Below are positions 48,199 through 56,561 of a stretch of 64,000 nucleotides of DNA, in pieces (position 1 is the first letter of the stretch; each line of letters begins with the position of its first letter). The DNA lies in assembly GCF_014650675.1 (NCBI RefSeq), contig NZ_BMVK01000001.1:496001-560000 (forward strand), written 5' to 3'. The notes beneath the pieces are model-generated. The model was given only the letters and a program-made list of their open reading frames with translations. It was not told where the DNA came from and ran no database searches. The position numbers were made by a program, and so were the translations under genes. The DNA comes from Streptomyces anulatus. Its GTDB lineage: Bacteria; Actinomycetota; Actinomycetes; Streptomycetales; Streptomycetaceae.

Positions 48199-49304
48199 CC
48201 ACCTCGTACGAGGAACGCACCGGGACCGTGGAGAAGTCCCCGGGCGAAGAAGCGGACGCGGTCGCTCCCCGGTCCCCCCGGAGCAGGGCGTTCGTGCTCA
48301 CCGCGGCGCTCTCCCTCGCTCTGCTCGTCGGCTGTCTGCTGTCCGCGGCGATCGGCGCGTACTCCATCCCGCTCGGCGACGTCCTGTCCTCCGTGCAGCA
48401 CCGGATCGGGCTCGGCGGCCAGGAGTTGGACCGGGTGGGTGAGAGCGTCCTGTGGAACGTGCGGCTCCCCCGGGTCGTCCTCGCCCTGCTCGTCGGGGCC
48501 TCCCTCGGCTGTGCGGGCGCCCTGATGCAGGGCGTGTTCGGGAACCCGCTCGCCGAGCCCGGCGTGATCGGCATCTCGGCGGGCGCGGCCGTGGGCGCGG
48601 TCGCCTCGATCGCGCTCGGCCTGAGCTTCTTCGGCAACTGGACCATCACCGTCTGCGCGTTCGTCGCGGGCCTGGTCACGGTGCTGCTCGTCTACACGCT
48701 CTCGCGGTCCGGCGGCCGGACCGAAGTGGTGACGCTGATCCTCACCGGTATCGCCGTCAACGCGTTCGCGGGCGCGCTGATCGGACTCTTCATCTTCTTC
48801 GCGGACAACGCTCAGATCACCCAGATCACCTTCTGGCAGCTCGGTTCGCTCTCCCAGGCGACCTGGCCCAAGGTGCTCGCCGTGCTGCCGTGCGCGCTCG
48901 CGGGTCTCCTCATCGCCCCGTTCTACGCCCGCAAGCTGGACCTGCTGGCCCTCGGCGAGCGGCCCGCCCGGCACCTGGGCGTGGACGTGGAGCGGCTGCG
49001 GATCGTGCTGGTGCTGGTGGTGGCGCTGCTGACGGCCGCCGCGGTCGCCGTCGCCGGGATCATCTCCTTCGTCGGGCTGCTCGTGCCGCATCTGCTGCGG
49101 ATGGCGAACGGCCCCGGCCACCGTTTCCTCGTCCCGGGCTCCGCGCTCGGCGGCGCCCTGGTCCTGGTGGCGGGCGACCTCGCGGCCCGTACGGTGGCGG
49201 CCCCCGCCGAGCTGCCGCTCGGGGTGCTGACCGCGCTCTTCGGCAGCCCGTTCTTCTTCTGGCTGCTGCGCAGGACCCGTCGTAAGCAAGGTGGTTGGGC
49301 ATGA
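48195..49304 (+). CDS. hmuU: Heme ABC transporter permease
   Basis: FecCD-family permease of 369 residues with about nine or ten membrane segments. Motifs: VRLPRVVLALLVGASLGCAG, GVFGNPLAEPGVIGISAGAA and GIISFVGLLVPHLLRMANGP, the coupling loop that contacts the ATPase. Start at GTG 48195 with a 4-base overlap with hmuT. It should import heme (or another iron chelate) across the membrane. The stop overlaps the hmuV ATG (ATGA). Confidence 0.92.
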   Translation: MTTSYEERTGTVEKSPGEEADAVAPRSPRSRAFVLTAALSLALLVGCLLSAAIGAYSIPLGDVLSSVQHRIGLGGQELDRVGESVLWNVRLPRVVLALLVGASLGCAGALMQGVFGNPLAEPGVIGISAGAAVGAVASIALGLSFFGNWTITVCAFVAGLVTVLLVYTLSRSGGRTEVVTLILTGIAVNAFAGALIGLFIFFADNAQITQITFWQLGSLSQATWPKVLAVLPCALAGLLIAPFYARKLDLLALGERPARHLGVDVERLRIVLVLVVALLTAAAVAVAGIISFVGLLVPHLLRMANGPGHRFLVPGSALGGALVLVAGDLAARTVAAPAELPLGVLTALFGSPFFFWLLRRTRRKQGGWA

Positions 49305-50140
49305 GGACGCTGAGAGACCTGTTCGCGGTACGCACCCGGGAGCTGCCGTCGCCCGTCGCCCCCGGGTCCCCCGCCGTCGAGGCGGTCGGCCTTTCGGTCC
49401 GGCTCGGGCAGCGGCAGGTTCTGGACTCCGTCGGTCTGACCGCGCACGCGGGCGAGGTGGTCGCGCTGGTCGGGCCGAACGGCGCGGGCAAGTCGACGCT
49501 GCTGGCGGCGCTGGCCGCCGATCTGCCCGCCGGGAGCGGCGAGGTGCGGATCGACGGGCGTCCGGCCGCCGCGTGGTCCGCGCCCGAACTGGCGCTGCGC
49601 CGCTCGGTGCTGCCGCAGTCCGCCGCGCTGTCCTTCCCGTTCCCGGTGGAGGACGTCGTACGGATGGGGCGGGCGCCCTGGGCCGGTACGGAGCGGGAGG
49701 ACGAGGACGACGCGGCGGTGGCCGCGGCGATGGCGGCGACCGAGGTGACCCGGTTCGCGGGCCGGCCGTTCTCGGCGTTGTCGGGCGGCGAGAAGGCCCG
49801 GGTGGCGCTGGCCCGGGTACTGGCGCAGCGGGCGCCGCTGATGCTGCTCGACGAGCCGACCGCCGCGCTGGACCTGCGCCACCAGGAGCTGGTGCTGCGG
49901 ATCTGCCGGGACCGTGCCGCCGCCGGGGACGCGGTGGTGGTCGTGCTGCACGACCTCGGCCTCGCCGCGGCGTACGCGGACCGGGCGGCCGTCCTGCACG
50001 AGGGGCGGATCGCGGAACTGGGTCCGCCGGACGAGGTGTTCAGCGGCGAGCTGCTCGGTGAGGTCTACCGGCAGCCGGTGGAGGTCTTCCCCCATCCCCG
50101 TACGGGCAGGCCGCTGATCGTGCCGGTGCGCCGGGCCTGA
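49301..50140 (+). CDS. hmuV: Heme ABC transporter ATPase
   Basis: ATPase of 279 residues. Walker A is GPNGAGKST (about residue 57), signature LSGGEKARVALARVLA (about 160), Walker B LMLLDEPTAALDLRHQ (about 180), and an H-loop VVVLHDLGLAAAYADRA. SFPFPVEDVVRMGRAPW is the Q-loop region typical of HmuV. It completes the hmuTUV set, with ATGA coupling to hmuU. A short GGCGGC-TTCC-GCCGCC hairpin follows the stop (50141-50156). Confidence 0.93.
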   Translation: MRTLRDLFAVRTRELPSPVAPGSPAVEAVGLSVRLGQRQVLDSVGLTAHAGEVVALVGPNGAGKSTLLAALAADLPAGSGEVRIDGRPAAAWSAPELALRRSVLPQSAALSFPFPVEDVVRMGRAPWAGTEREDEDDAAVAAAMAATEVTRFAGRPFSALSGGEKARVALARVLAQRAPLMLLDEPTAALDLRHQELVLRICRDRAAAGDAVVVVLHDLGLAAAYADRAAVLHEGRIAELGPPDEVFSGELLGEVYRQPVEVFPHPRTGRPLIVPVRRA

Positions 50141-50267
50141 GGCGGCTTCCGCCGCCAGGTCACGGTGTGGACGCTGTATCCGGTCCCCGCCCGCACGCCG
50201 TCCGCCGCCCCGGTAGGGTTTCGACGGTCAGTGCGGGCGACGGATTCAGAAGGCGCAGAAGCAACGG

Positions 50268-51290
50268 ATGACGAGACACCCTGGGCTGGGCCGGCTGACG
50301 GCGGGGCTCGCGACGGCGACGGTGCTGTGCGTGACGGCGAGCGGCTGTGTGACGGTGCACGGGGAGCTGGAAGTGCTGCCCGGGGCGAAGAAGCCGGAGG
50401 CCGCGCAGGCGCTCAAGGACTTCACCGACGCCTACAACGCGGCGGACAAGGCGTTCGATCCGGCGCTGGACGCGGACCGGGTGACGGGTTCGCTCGGCGC
50501 GATCAACCAGGCCGGGCTGAAGGCGCGGCAGACGTACAACCCCGAAGGCAACAAGGCGCACAAGCCGCTGGTGCTGGACGACGCGACGTACATCATCCCC
50601 AAGAAGGCGGGCTGGCCGCGCTGGTTCCTCGCGGACACCGACTCCAACCGTGACCAGGACGGCGGGAAGCTGGACACCCGCTGGCTGGTGGTGTTCGTAC
50701 GGTCGGGCCCCGACGCCCTGTGGAAGGCGTCGTATCTCGCGGTCGTCCCGCCGTCCCAGGTACCGGAGTTCACCCTGGACGAGGACGGGTTCGCCACCCC
50801 GGTGAAGCCCGGGGACGACAGCCTGGCCGTGGCGCCCGCGGAGCTGAGCGCCTCGTACGCCGGCTATCTGCAGAGCGGCGCCCCGGATGTGTTCACGCCC
50901 TCCACGGCGACTTCGGGCTGGCGCGAGACGCGCCGCACCACCCGGCGGGCGGGGTTCTCGTACCAGTACGTCGACCAGCCGCTGACGAGTGCGGCGTTCG
51001 CACCGCTCGGACTGCGCACCGAGGACGGCGGGGCGCTGGTCTTCTTCAGCAGCAAGCACTTCGAGCGGCAGACCGCGGCGAAGGGGCTGCGGCCCGAGGT
51101 CAACGCGGACGTGAAGGCGCTGCTCACCGGCGAGGTGAACAGCAGCCTCACCAAGGAGCGGGTCTCCAGCCAGCTGGTGCACGTTCCGCCGCGCGAGGCG
51201 GCGGCCGGCTCCGAGTCGGGCTCCGGATCCGGCGGCAAGGTGCGGATGCTGAACCGGCTGCCCGGCCTGGTCGCGGCGAAGGGCGAGTAG
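50268..51290 (+). CDS. Hypothetical lipoprotein
   Basis: Protein of 340 residues with a lipoprotein signal (lipobox VTASGC, about residue 27). The mature part is soluble, with no Cys pair and no known motif; it includes AGWPRWFLADTDSNRD, LDTRWLVVFVR and YVDQPLTSAAFAPLGLRTED. An Arg-rich segment (RETRRTTRRAGFSYQY) and a Ser/Gly tract (GSESGSGSGG) near the end are noted. TAGGGT at 50215-50220 may be its -10. It is convergent with the Prim-Pol-like gene through a 44-base palindrome. It may be a cell-wall lipoprotein of Streptomyces; function unknown. Confidence 0.75.
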   Translation: MTRHPGLGRLTAGLATATVLCVTASGCVTVHGELEVLPGAKKPEAAQALKDFTDAYNAADKAFDPALDADRVTGSLGAINQAGLKARQTYNPEGNKAHKPLVLDDATYIIPKKAGWPRWFLADTDSNRDQDGGKLDTRWLVVFVRSGPDALWKASYLAVVPPSQVPEFTLDEDGFATPVKPGDDSLAVAPAELSASYAGYLQSGAPDVFTPSTATSGWRETRRTTRRAGFSYQYVDQPLTSAAFAPLGLRTEDGGALVFFSSKHFERQTAAKGLRPEVNADVKALLTGEVNSSLTKERVSSQLVHVPPREAAAGSESGSGSGGKVRMLNRLPGLVAAKGE

Positions 51291-51310
51291 CGGCGCGGGG
51301 CGCCGCGCCA

Positions 51311-51354
51311 CCGGTTGTCCGACGACGCCCGGCCGGGCGTCGTCGGACAACCGG
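51311..51354. terminator. 44-base perfect palindrome
   Basis: 51311-51332 and 51333-51354 are exact reverse complements with no spacer: CCGGTTGTCCGACGACGCCC... and back. It lies between the convergent lipoprotein and Prim-Pol-like genes and can act as a bidirectional terminator. Confidence 0.85.
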
Positions 51355-51362
51355 ACGACGGC

Positions 51363-52109
51363 TCAGCGGCTCAGCGGCCAGGCGATCGAGTCGTGATCCA
51401 GTTCGCTCTGCTCGGCACTGCCCGCGTACCGGGCGCAGGCGTCGGTGAGCGTCTCCAGCAGGGTCAGCGGGTCGGGCAGCTCGTGCTCGGGGCCGCGTAC
51501 CCAGTGGACGTCGAGCTCACCGGGGAGCCGGGCGGGCGGCAGGAGGACGTAGCTGCCCCGGCAGTGCCAGCGCAGGCCCGGGTGGGCGTCCATGGTCTCG
51601 GGGTGGCAGTCCAGCTCGCAGGGCCACCACTCGTCCTCGTCCTCGGGGGTGCCGCGGGTGGCGGTGAAGAAGAGCATCCGGTCCTCGCCGGACTGGGCGA
51701 CCGGGCCGACGTCGATACCCGCGTCGAGAAGACGCTCCAGGGCGCTGCGGCCCGCGGTGAGCGGGACGTCCAGCACGTCGTGGATCATGCCGGTCGCGGT
51801 GATGAAGTTGGCCAGCGGCTGGCTGCCGGCCCAGCGCTCGATCTGGGCGCGGTCCGTGGTCGACTGCGTCTGCCAGGCGAAGGAGATGGGATGCCGGGCG
51901 GGGGTGGGACAGCCGATGCGTTCGCACGAACATCGGTATCCGAGGGGGTGGGCGGCGGGGGCGATGGGCATGCCCGCGTCGGCGACCGCCAGGAGCAGCG
52001 CGACCCTGGCCGACTCGTCGGCCTCGGCCCCCGGTGCTTTGGGACGTCGCCGCAGCCACTGGGAGATCCTGCTCTCTGTGCCGCGGAAACGGCCGGAATC
52101 GGCGCCCAT
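51363..52109 (-). CDS. Bifunctional DNA primase/polymerase-like protein, apparently inactive
   Basis: Protein of 248 residues that resembles the N-terminal Prim-Pol domain of Streptomyces primase/polymerases. It includes LLLAVADAGMPIAPAAHPLG, CERIGCPTPARHPISFAWQT, TTDRAQIERWAGSQPLANFI and DVLDVPLTAGRSALERLLDA. The acidic pair expected after the TG (DxD, metal-binding) reads MIHDVLDVP here, so the catalytic carboxylates look changed. The protein is stand-alone with no helicase or phage partner nearby. Several Streptomyces have such solitary copies. Confidence 0.7.
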   Translation of the reverse strand: MGADSGRFRGTESRISQWLRRRPKAPGAEADESARVALLLAVADAGMPIAPAAHPLGYRCSCERIGCPTPARHPISFAWQTQSTTDRAQIERWAGSQPLANFITATGMIHDVLDVPLTAGRSALERLLDAGIDVGPVAQSGEDRMLFFTATRGTPEDEDEWWPCELDCHPETMDAHPGLRWHCRGSYVLLPPARLPGELDVHWVRGPEHELPDPLTLLETLTDACARYAGSAEQSELDHDSIAWPLSR

Positions 52110-52307
52110 CTATCCCCTCACCTCAGCAGTTCACCTCAGCGTTGCCTGTCCATCGTCGCACCATCCTGCGGTTCGGGTGGCCAGAGTTCACCAGCGGGGC
52201 CGTGTACCACTGCACCGAGTGAGCACCATCACGCCCGATGTCACCCCATACCGGACGTCTCAGCCCATTGCCGGTGGGGACCCGAGGTCCGCCGCCGGGC
52301 TCTCGGG

Positions 52308-52937
52308 TCAGGGTCGCGGGGTGAGCCCGCCGAGGGCGTAGTCGACGATCGCGTCGGCGTACGCATGGGTGAGCGGCAGGGTCCGCAGCAGCCAGCGGTG
52401 CATCAGCGGGCCGATGAGCAGCTCCAGGGCGATCCGGGGGTCGGCGTCGGCGCGCAGGTCCCCGGCCTCCTGGGCGGCCCGCAGGCGTGTGACGTACAAC
52501 GCGAGCTGCGGTTCGAGCAGCTTCGTGACGAATTCGGCGCCCAGCTTCGCGTCGACGATGCCCTCGGCGGTCAGCGCGCGGGTGGGGACCGCCAGCGCCG
52601 GGTCGTTCAGCTCGTCGACGGTGGCCCGCAGGACGAGCTTGAGGTCGGCGGTCAGGTCGCCGGTGTCAGGGATGCCCTGCGCGGTGTCGCCGGACTGCGG
52701 TCCGGCCTCCTCGGCGGCCCGGCCCGCCAGGTCGAGGAAGGCCTCCATCAGCACGGCGGCCTTGGAGGGCCACCAGCGGTAGATGGTCTGCTTGCCGACC
52801 CCGGCGCGGGCGGCGATACCCTCGATCGTCGTGCGCCGGTAGCCCACCTCTCCGACGAGGGCGAGGGCGGCGTCGTGGATCGCGCGGCGGGAGCGGTCGC
52901 TGCGGCGGCTGGAGTCGGGTGCCTTGGTGGATGCCAT
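52308..52937 (-). CDS. TetR-family regulator
   Basis: TetR-type protein of 209 residues. The helix-turn-helix is IEGIAARAGVGKQTIYRWW, about residues 39-57, followed by PSKAAVLMEAFLDLAGR. The C-terminal domain has LIGPLMHRWLLRTLPLT, typical of the TetR_C_16-like group. No transporter or enzyme gene is directly adjacent on either strand, so the target is unknown; it may control itself through the palindrome at 52962-52973. Confidence 0.87.
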   Translation of the reverse strand: MASTKAPDSSRRSDRSRRAIHDAALALVGEVGYRRTTIEGIAARAGVGKQTIYRWWPSKAAVLMEAFLDLAGRAAEEAGPQSGDTAQGIPDTGDLTADLKLVLRATVDELNDPALAVPTRALTAEGIVDAKLGAEFVTKLLEPQLALYVTRLRAAQEAGDLRADADPRIALELLIGPLMHRWLLRTLPLTHAYADAIVDYALGGLTPRP

Positions 52938-52961
52938 ACGCCCAATCTACGCCGGACAAGC

Positions 52962-52973
52962 CGATACGTATCG
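52962..52973. promoter_or_regulatory. Palindrome upstream of the TetR gene
   Basis: CGATACGTATCG, a perfect 12-base palindrome 24 bases upstream of the TetR start. Candidate autoregulatory operator. Confidence 0.5.
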
Positions 52974-53151
52974 TCTTGCAGCGCTATCAAGGGGGCGGGG
53001 CATCCGGACGGTGGCCGGGACGGGGCGGTCCGGTGAACCACCCGATCGGATCACTGCGGATCCGGCGCGCACGGCGCACCATGGGCTCACGCACAGACCG
53101 TGCGCATCCCACCGTTCCGCGGCCCCGGCCGCCGTTCGCGAGGAGCCAGAG

Positions 53152-53967
53152 TTGAACCGTGACGCCACCCCTCGTCGCTACCTGATGTGCGCCCCGGCGC
53201 ACTTCCGGGTCACCTACTCCATCAACCCGTGGATGGACCCGTCCAAACCCGTCGACCTGCCGCTGGCCCAGACCCAGTGGGAGGACCTGCGCGACCGCTA
53301 CCGCGCCCTCGGCCACACCGTCGAACTGCTCACCCCCCGTCCCGACCTGCCCGACATGGTCTTCGCCGCCAACGGCGCCACGGTGATCGGCGGCCGGGTG
53401 CTCGGCGCGCTGTTCGCGTACCGGGAGCGGTACGAGGAGGCCGGGGCCCACCGGGACTGGTTCCGGGAGCACGGCTTCACCGAGGTCCACGAGCCGGAGC
53501 ACGTCAACGAGGGCGAGGGGGACTTCGCCGTCACCGCCTCGTACCTGCTGGCCGGGCGCGGCTTCCGCTCCAGTCCGCTCTCGCACATGGAGGCCCAGGA
53601 GTTCTTCGGGCTGCCGGTCATCGGGCTCGATCTGGTGGATCCGCGCTACTACCACCTGGACACCGCGCTGTGCGTGCTGGACGCGGCGGCCGACGAGATC
53701 ATGTACTACCCGGACGCCTTCTCCCCCGGCAGCCGGGCGGTGCTGCGCCGGCTGTTCCCGGACGCGCTGCTCGCCCGGGAGGCGGACGCGGCGGCGTTCG
53801 GCCTCAACTCGGTCGGCGACGGGCGTCACGTCCTGCTGCCGCAGGCGGCGACGGGGCTCCTGGACCCGCTGCGGGACCGGGGGTTCGAGCCGATTCCGAT
53901 GGACCTGGGCGAGCTGCTCAAGGGCGGCGGCAGCGTGAAGTGCTGCACCCAGGAGCTGCGGGTCTAG
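53152..53967 (+). CDS. ddaH: Dimethylargininase / amidinotransferase-fold hydrolase
   Basis: Enzyme of 271 residues in the guanidino-modifying superfamily. The start is TTG at 53152 with AGGAG six bases upstream. The pattern is DMVFAANGATVIGG, then GEGDFAVTASYLL, YYHLDTALCVLDA with the catalytic His, and near the end GGGSVKCCTQEL with the nucleophile Cys. This fits dimethylarginine dimethylaminohydrolase, which makes citrulline from methylated arginine, or an arginine deiminase relative. No other arginine genes are adjacent, so the substrate is inferred from family only. Confidence 0.85.
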   Translation: MNRDATPRRYLMCAPAHFRVTYSINPWMDPSKPVDLPLAQTQWEDLRDRYRALGHTVELLTPRPDLPDMVFAANGATVIGGRVLGALFAYRERYEEAGAHRDWFREHGFTEVHEPEHVNEGEGDFAVTASYLLAGRGFRSSPLSHMEAQEFFGLPVIGLDLVDPRYYHLDTALCVLDAAADEIMYYPDAFSPGSRAVLRRLFPDALLAREADAAAFGLNSVGDGRHVLLPQAATGLLDPLRDRGFEPIPMDLGELLKGGGSVKCCTQELRV

Positions 53968-53976
53968 AGACGGTCG

Positions 53977-54972
53977 TCAGTCCGTGCTCTCCGGCGGCCA
54001 GGGCGCGCCCCAGGCGACGTCCCTGGCCGCCCGGTACAGCTCGCCGTGGCGCTTGGTCACCGTGGTGCGGGCCAGGCCGTCGTCGCGGGTGCACAGCTCC
54101 AGCAGCACCTGGCCCTTGCGGATCTGCGGCCTGCGGGTGATTCGGGCGGGCGCCGGGGCGGTGGGGAAGCGGGTGGCGACGACGTAGCTGAACTTCTCGT
54201 CCTCGTGGCTCAGCGAGCCGCCCTTGACCTGCCGGTGCAGCGAGGAGCGGCTGACCCGGGCCGAGAAGTGGCACCAGTCGGCCCCGGGGGTGATCGGGCA
54301 CGCGTCGCTGTGCGGGCAGGGGGCCGCGACACTCAGCCCGGCGGCGATCAGCCGGTCGCGGGCCTCGATGATCCGGGCGTATCCGTCGGGGGTGCCGGGC
54401 TCCACGATCACCACCGCCTGCCCGGCCGCCGCCGCCGCGTCGACCAGTTCGGTCCTGGCCCCGGCGGTCAGCTCCTTGAGCACATAGCTGACGGTGACCA
54501 GGTCCACCGGGGCCAGCTCCAGCGCCGCTCCGATCCGGGCCTTCTCCCAGCGCGCGTCGCGGAGCCCCGGGACCCCGGACGCCTCGGCCAGTTCACGGCC
54601 GAGCGCGAGGGCCGGTTCGGCCCAGTCCAGGACGGTCGTGGCCGGGCCCTCCCAGACCCCGGCCACCGCCCAGGTCGCCGCGCCCGTGCCGCCCCCGACG
54701 TCGGTGTGGGTGGCGGGCGTCCAGTCGGGCGCGGCCTCGGCCAGGGCGTCGAGGGCGGACCGTACGGCTTCGAAGGTGGCGGGCATCCGGTACGCGGCGT
54801 ACGCGGCGACGTCGGAGCGGTCCCGCAGGATCGGGGCGTTCGTCGGGGTCTCCCCCCGGTAGCTGGCGATCAGCCGGTCGACGGCCTGCGCGGCCTGCTT
54901 GGGCGGCAGCCCGTCGAGCAGCCCGGCCAGCGCCGCGCGCAGGGACTGTGCGGTGGGGAGGGTGACGTTCAC
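53977..54972 (-). CDS. Rsm22-family methyltransferase with Cys cluster
   Basis: Protein of 331 residues of the Rsm22 (small ribosomal subunit) methyltransferase family. I chose GTG at 54972 (VNVTLPTAQS). The SAM motif is HTDVGGGTGAATWAVAG at about residue 97. The typical C-terminal Cys motif is APCPHSDACPITPGADWCHF (about 225-245), which in mitochondrial relatives binds an Fe-S cluster. A TACAAT hexamer lies 6 bases before the GTG and no Shine-Dalgarno is near, so the transcript may be leaderless. rRNA modification is a likely role. Confidence 0.85.
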   Translation of the reverse strand: MNVTLPTAQSLRAALAGLLDGLPPKQAAQAVDRLIASYRGETPTNAPILRDRSDVAAYAAYRMPATFEAVRSALDALAEAAPDWTPATHTDVGGGTGAATWAVAGVWEGPATTVLDWAEPALALGRELAEASGVPGLRDARWEKARIGAALELAPVDLVTVSYVLKELTAGARTELVDAAAAAGQAVVIVEPGTPDGYARIIEARDRLIAAGLSVAAPCPHSDACPITPGADWCHFSARVSRSSLHRQVKGGSLSHEDEKFSYVVATRFPTAPAPARITRRPQIRKGQVLLELCTRDDGLARTTVTKRHGELYRAARDVAWGAPWPPESTD

Positions 54973-55189
54973 CGCCGAATTGTAGGCGGAGGAGGCCCGG
55001 CGGACGCATTCCGCTTCGCCCCGGCCGGAAGGGGTACGGGGGTACTGCGCGGGCGGGCGGACCCCACACAAGGGCTCCACGTAATCGGTACGGAACAGGA
55101 ATCCTGCGAACTCCACGCCGCCGGAAGCCTGTTGCTACGCTGGCCCGCGCGTGAGCGGCACCAGATCACCAAGGTCCAGCGAGGGATCC

Positions 55190-56512
55190 ATGAGACAGAA
55201 GATCGTGCGGCTGGTCCTGGTCGGCGGGGTGGTCTTCCTCGCCCTGCTCCTGCTGCTGGCCACCTGCGGCGGCAGCGCCGGCGACAAGGACGAGAAGGAC
55301 GGCGCGGCTGCCGCGACGGCGAAGCCGGTGCTGCCGAGCGCGGGTCCGGTGACCCGGCTGACCGTTCCGCCGCAGTACACGACGGACCGGGGCTGGGAGA
55401 TCATCGGCTCCTCCCCCGACGTCACCGTCTCCCACGCGACGGGGCTGCTGGCCTATCTGGAGCGGTCGAAGGACAACCGCTACCGGCTGCGCACCGTCGA
55501 CACGGCCACCGGTGAGCTGGGCTGGCGCGGCAAGGCCTGGCGGCAGCCGGACCCGCTGCACTTCCCCAAGCTCGCCACGGTGGCCAAGGGTGACCGGCAG
55601 TTCTTCGTGACCTGGTCCTACGGGAAGGTCGGCGACGGGCTGTCACCCGCGAGCACGTTCCTCGCGCTCGATCTGTACGACGTCACGAACGGGAACCGGC
55701 AGCGTGTCGAGGTGCCCTGGTCCGGGGCCCCGAACGTCAGCACGACCGGACCGGACATCGTGGTCAGCGACGGGAAGGCGAACAGCACCCTGGTCGACCC
55801 GGTCACCGGTGAGGTGTCCGAACTGAGCGCGGACGAGCTGAAGTACCCCAAGGGCTGCACGGCGTGCAAGCAGCTCACCGAGGTGCACGGTCAGACCGCC
55901 GGGGGCCTGCTGCTGGGCGGCGCCCGGGAGTTCTGGGTGCGCGGCGGCTGGTTCAGCCGGAAGGTCGCGCCCAAGGGCACCGACAAGGGCAGCGGTGTGG
56001 TGACGTCGGTGACCCCGGACCAGGTGCTGGCGAAGTGGGCGCCCGCGAAGAAGACCAAGCGGGCGGCGACCCACGAGCTGTGGGCGGTGCACGACGCGGC
56101 GACCGGCGAGGTCCTCACCTCGGTGGAGTGCCACAAGCCCGCCATAAAGCCGGGGCGCTTCCCGCAGGCGGTCCTCTCCCCCTCGGGCGACTACCTGATC
56201 GCCGGGAACCTGGCCTTCGACCTGAAGGCGAAGCAGGGCCGCTGCTTCGAGGACGAGGGCGGCGCCGCCCATCTGACGCTGGCCACGGTGACGGACGACG
56301 GCATCGCGTACGGGGCCGAGAACGCGCGCGACGCCTCGGAGGCCCTGTCCGGCGGCGGGCTCCCGGTCGCGATGGACTTCGCCACCTGGAGCACCGACCG
56401 GCTGTCGCGCAACGCGCGGCTGCCGGGGACGGAGACGACGGGGGTCGGGGTGTTCCGCTGGACCGACCGGCAGGACCGCACGCATCTGATCGGCTACCCC
56501 CGCACCGGCTGA
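55190..56512 (+). CDS. Hypothetical lipoprotein with beta-propeller-like repeats
   Basis: Protein of 440 residues starting at ATG 55190. The signal (VRLVLVGGVVFLALLLLLATC) has a lipobox-like LLATC. The mature part has segments like WEIIGSSPDVTVSHATGLLA, RLRTVDTATGELGWRGKAW and ALDLYDVTNGNRQRVEVPW, the style of PQQ/WD-type propeller repeats, and a CTACKQ motif. No enzyme motif is visible. It ends 49 bases before the convergent Bcr/CflA-type gene. Confidence 0.7.
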   Translation: MRQKIVRLVLVGGVVFLALLLLLATCGGSAGDKDEKDGAAAATAKPVLPSAGPVTRLTVPPQYTTDRGWEIIGSSPDVTVSHATGLLAYLERSKDNRYRLRTVDTATGELGWRGKAWRQPDPLHFPKLATVAKGDRQFFVTWSYGKVGDGLSPASTFLALDLYDVTNGNRQRVEVPWSGAPNVSTTGPDIVVSDGKANSTLVDPVTGEVSELSADELKYPKGCTACKQLTEVHGQTAGGLLLGGAREFWVRGGWFSRKVAPKGTDKGSGVVTSVTPDQVLAKWAPAKKTKRAATHELWAVHDAATGEVLTSVECHKPAIKPGRFPQAVLSPSGDYLIAGNLAFDLKAKQGRCFEDEGGAAHLTLATVTDDGIAYGAENARDASEALSGGGLPVAMDFATWSTDRLSRNARLPGTETTGVGVFRWTDRQDRTHLIGYPRTG

Positions 56513-56561
56513 AGCCGGGACGGCCGGCGGGCCCGTGTCGCGGCGGCCGGCGGGGCCTGTG

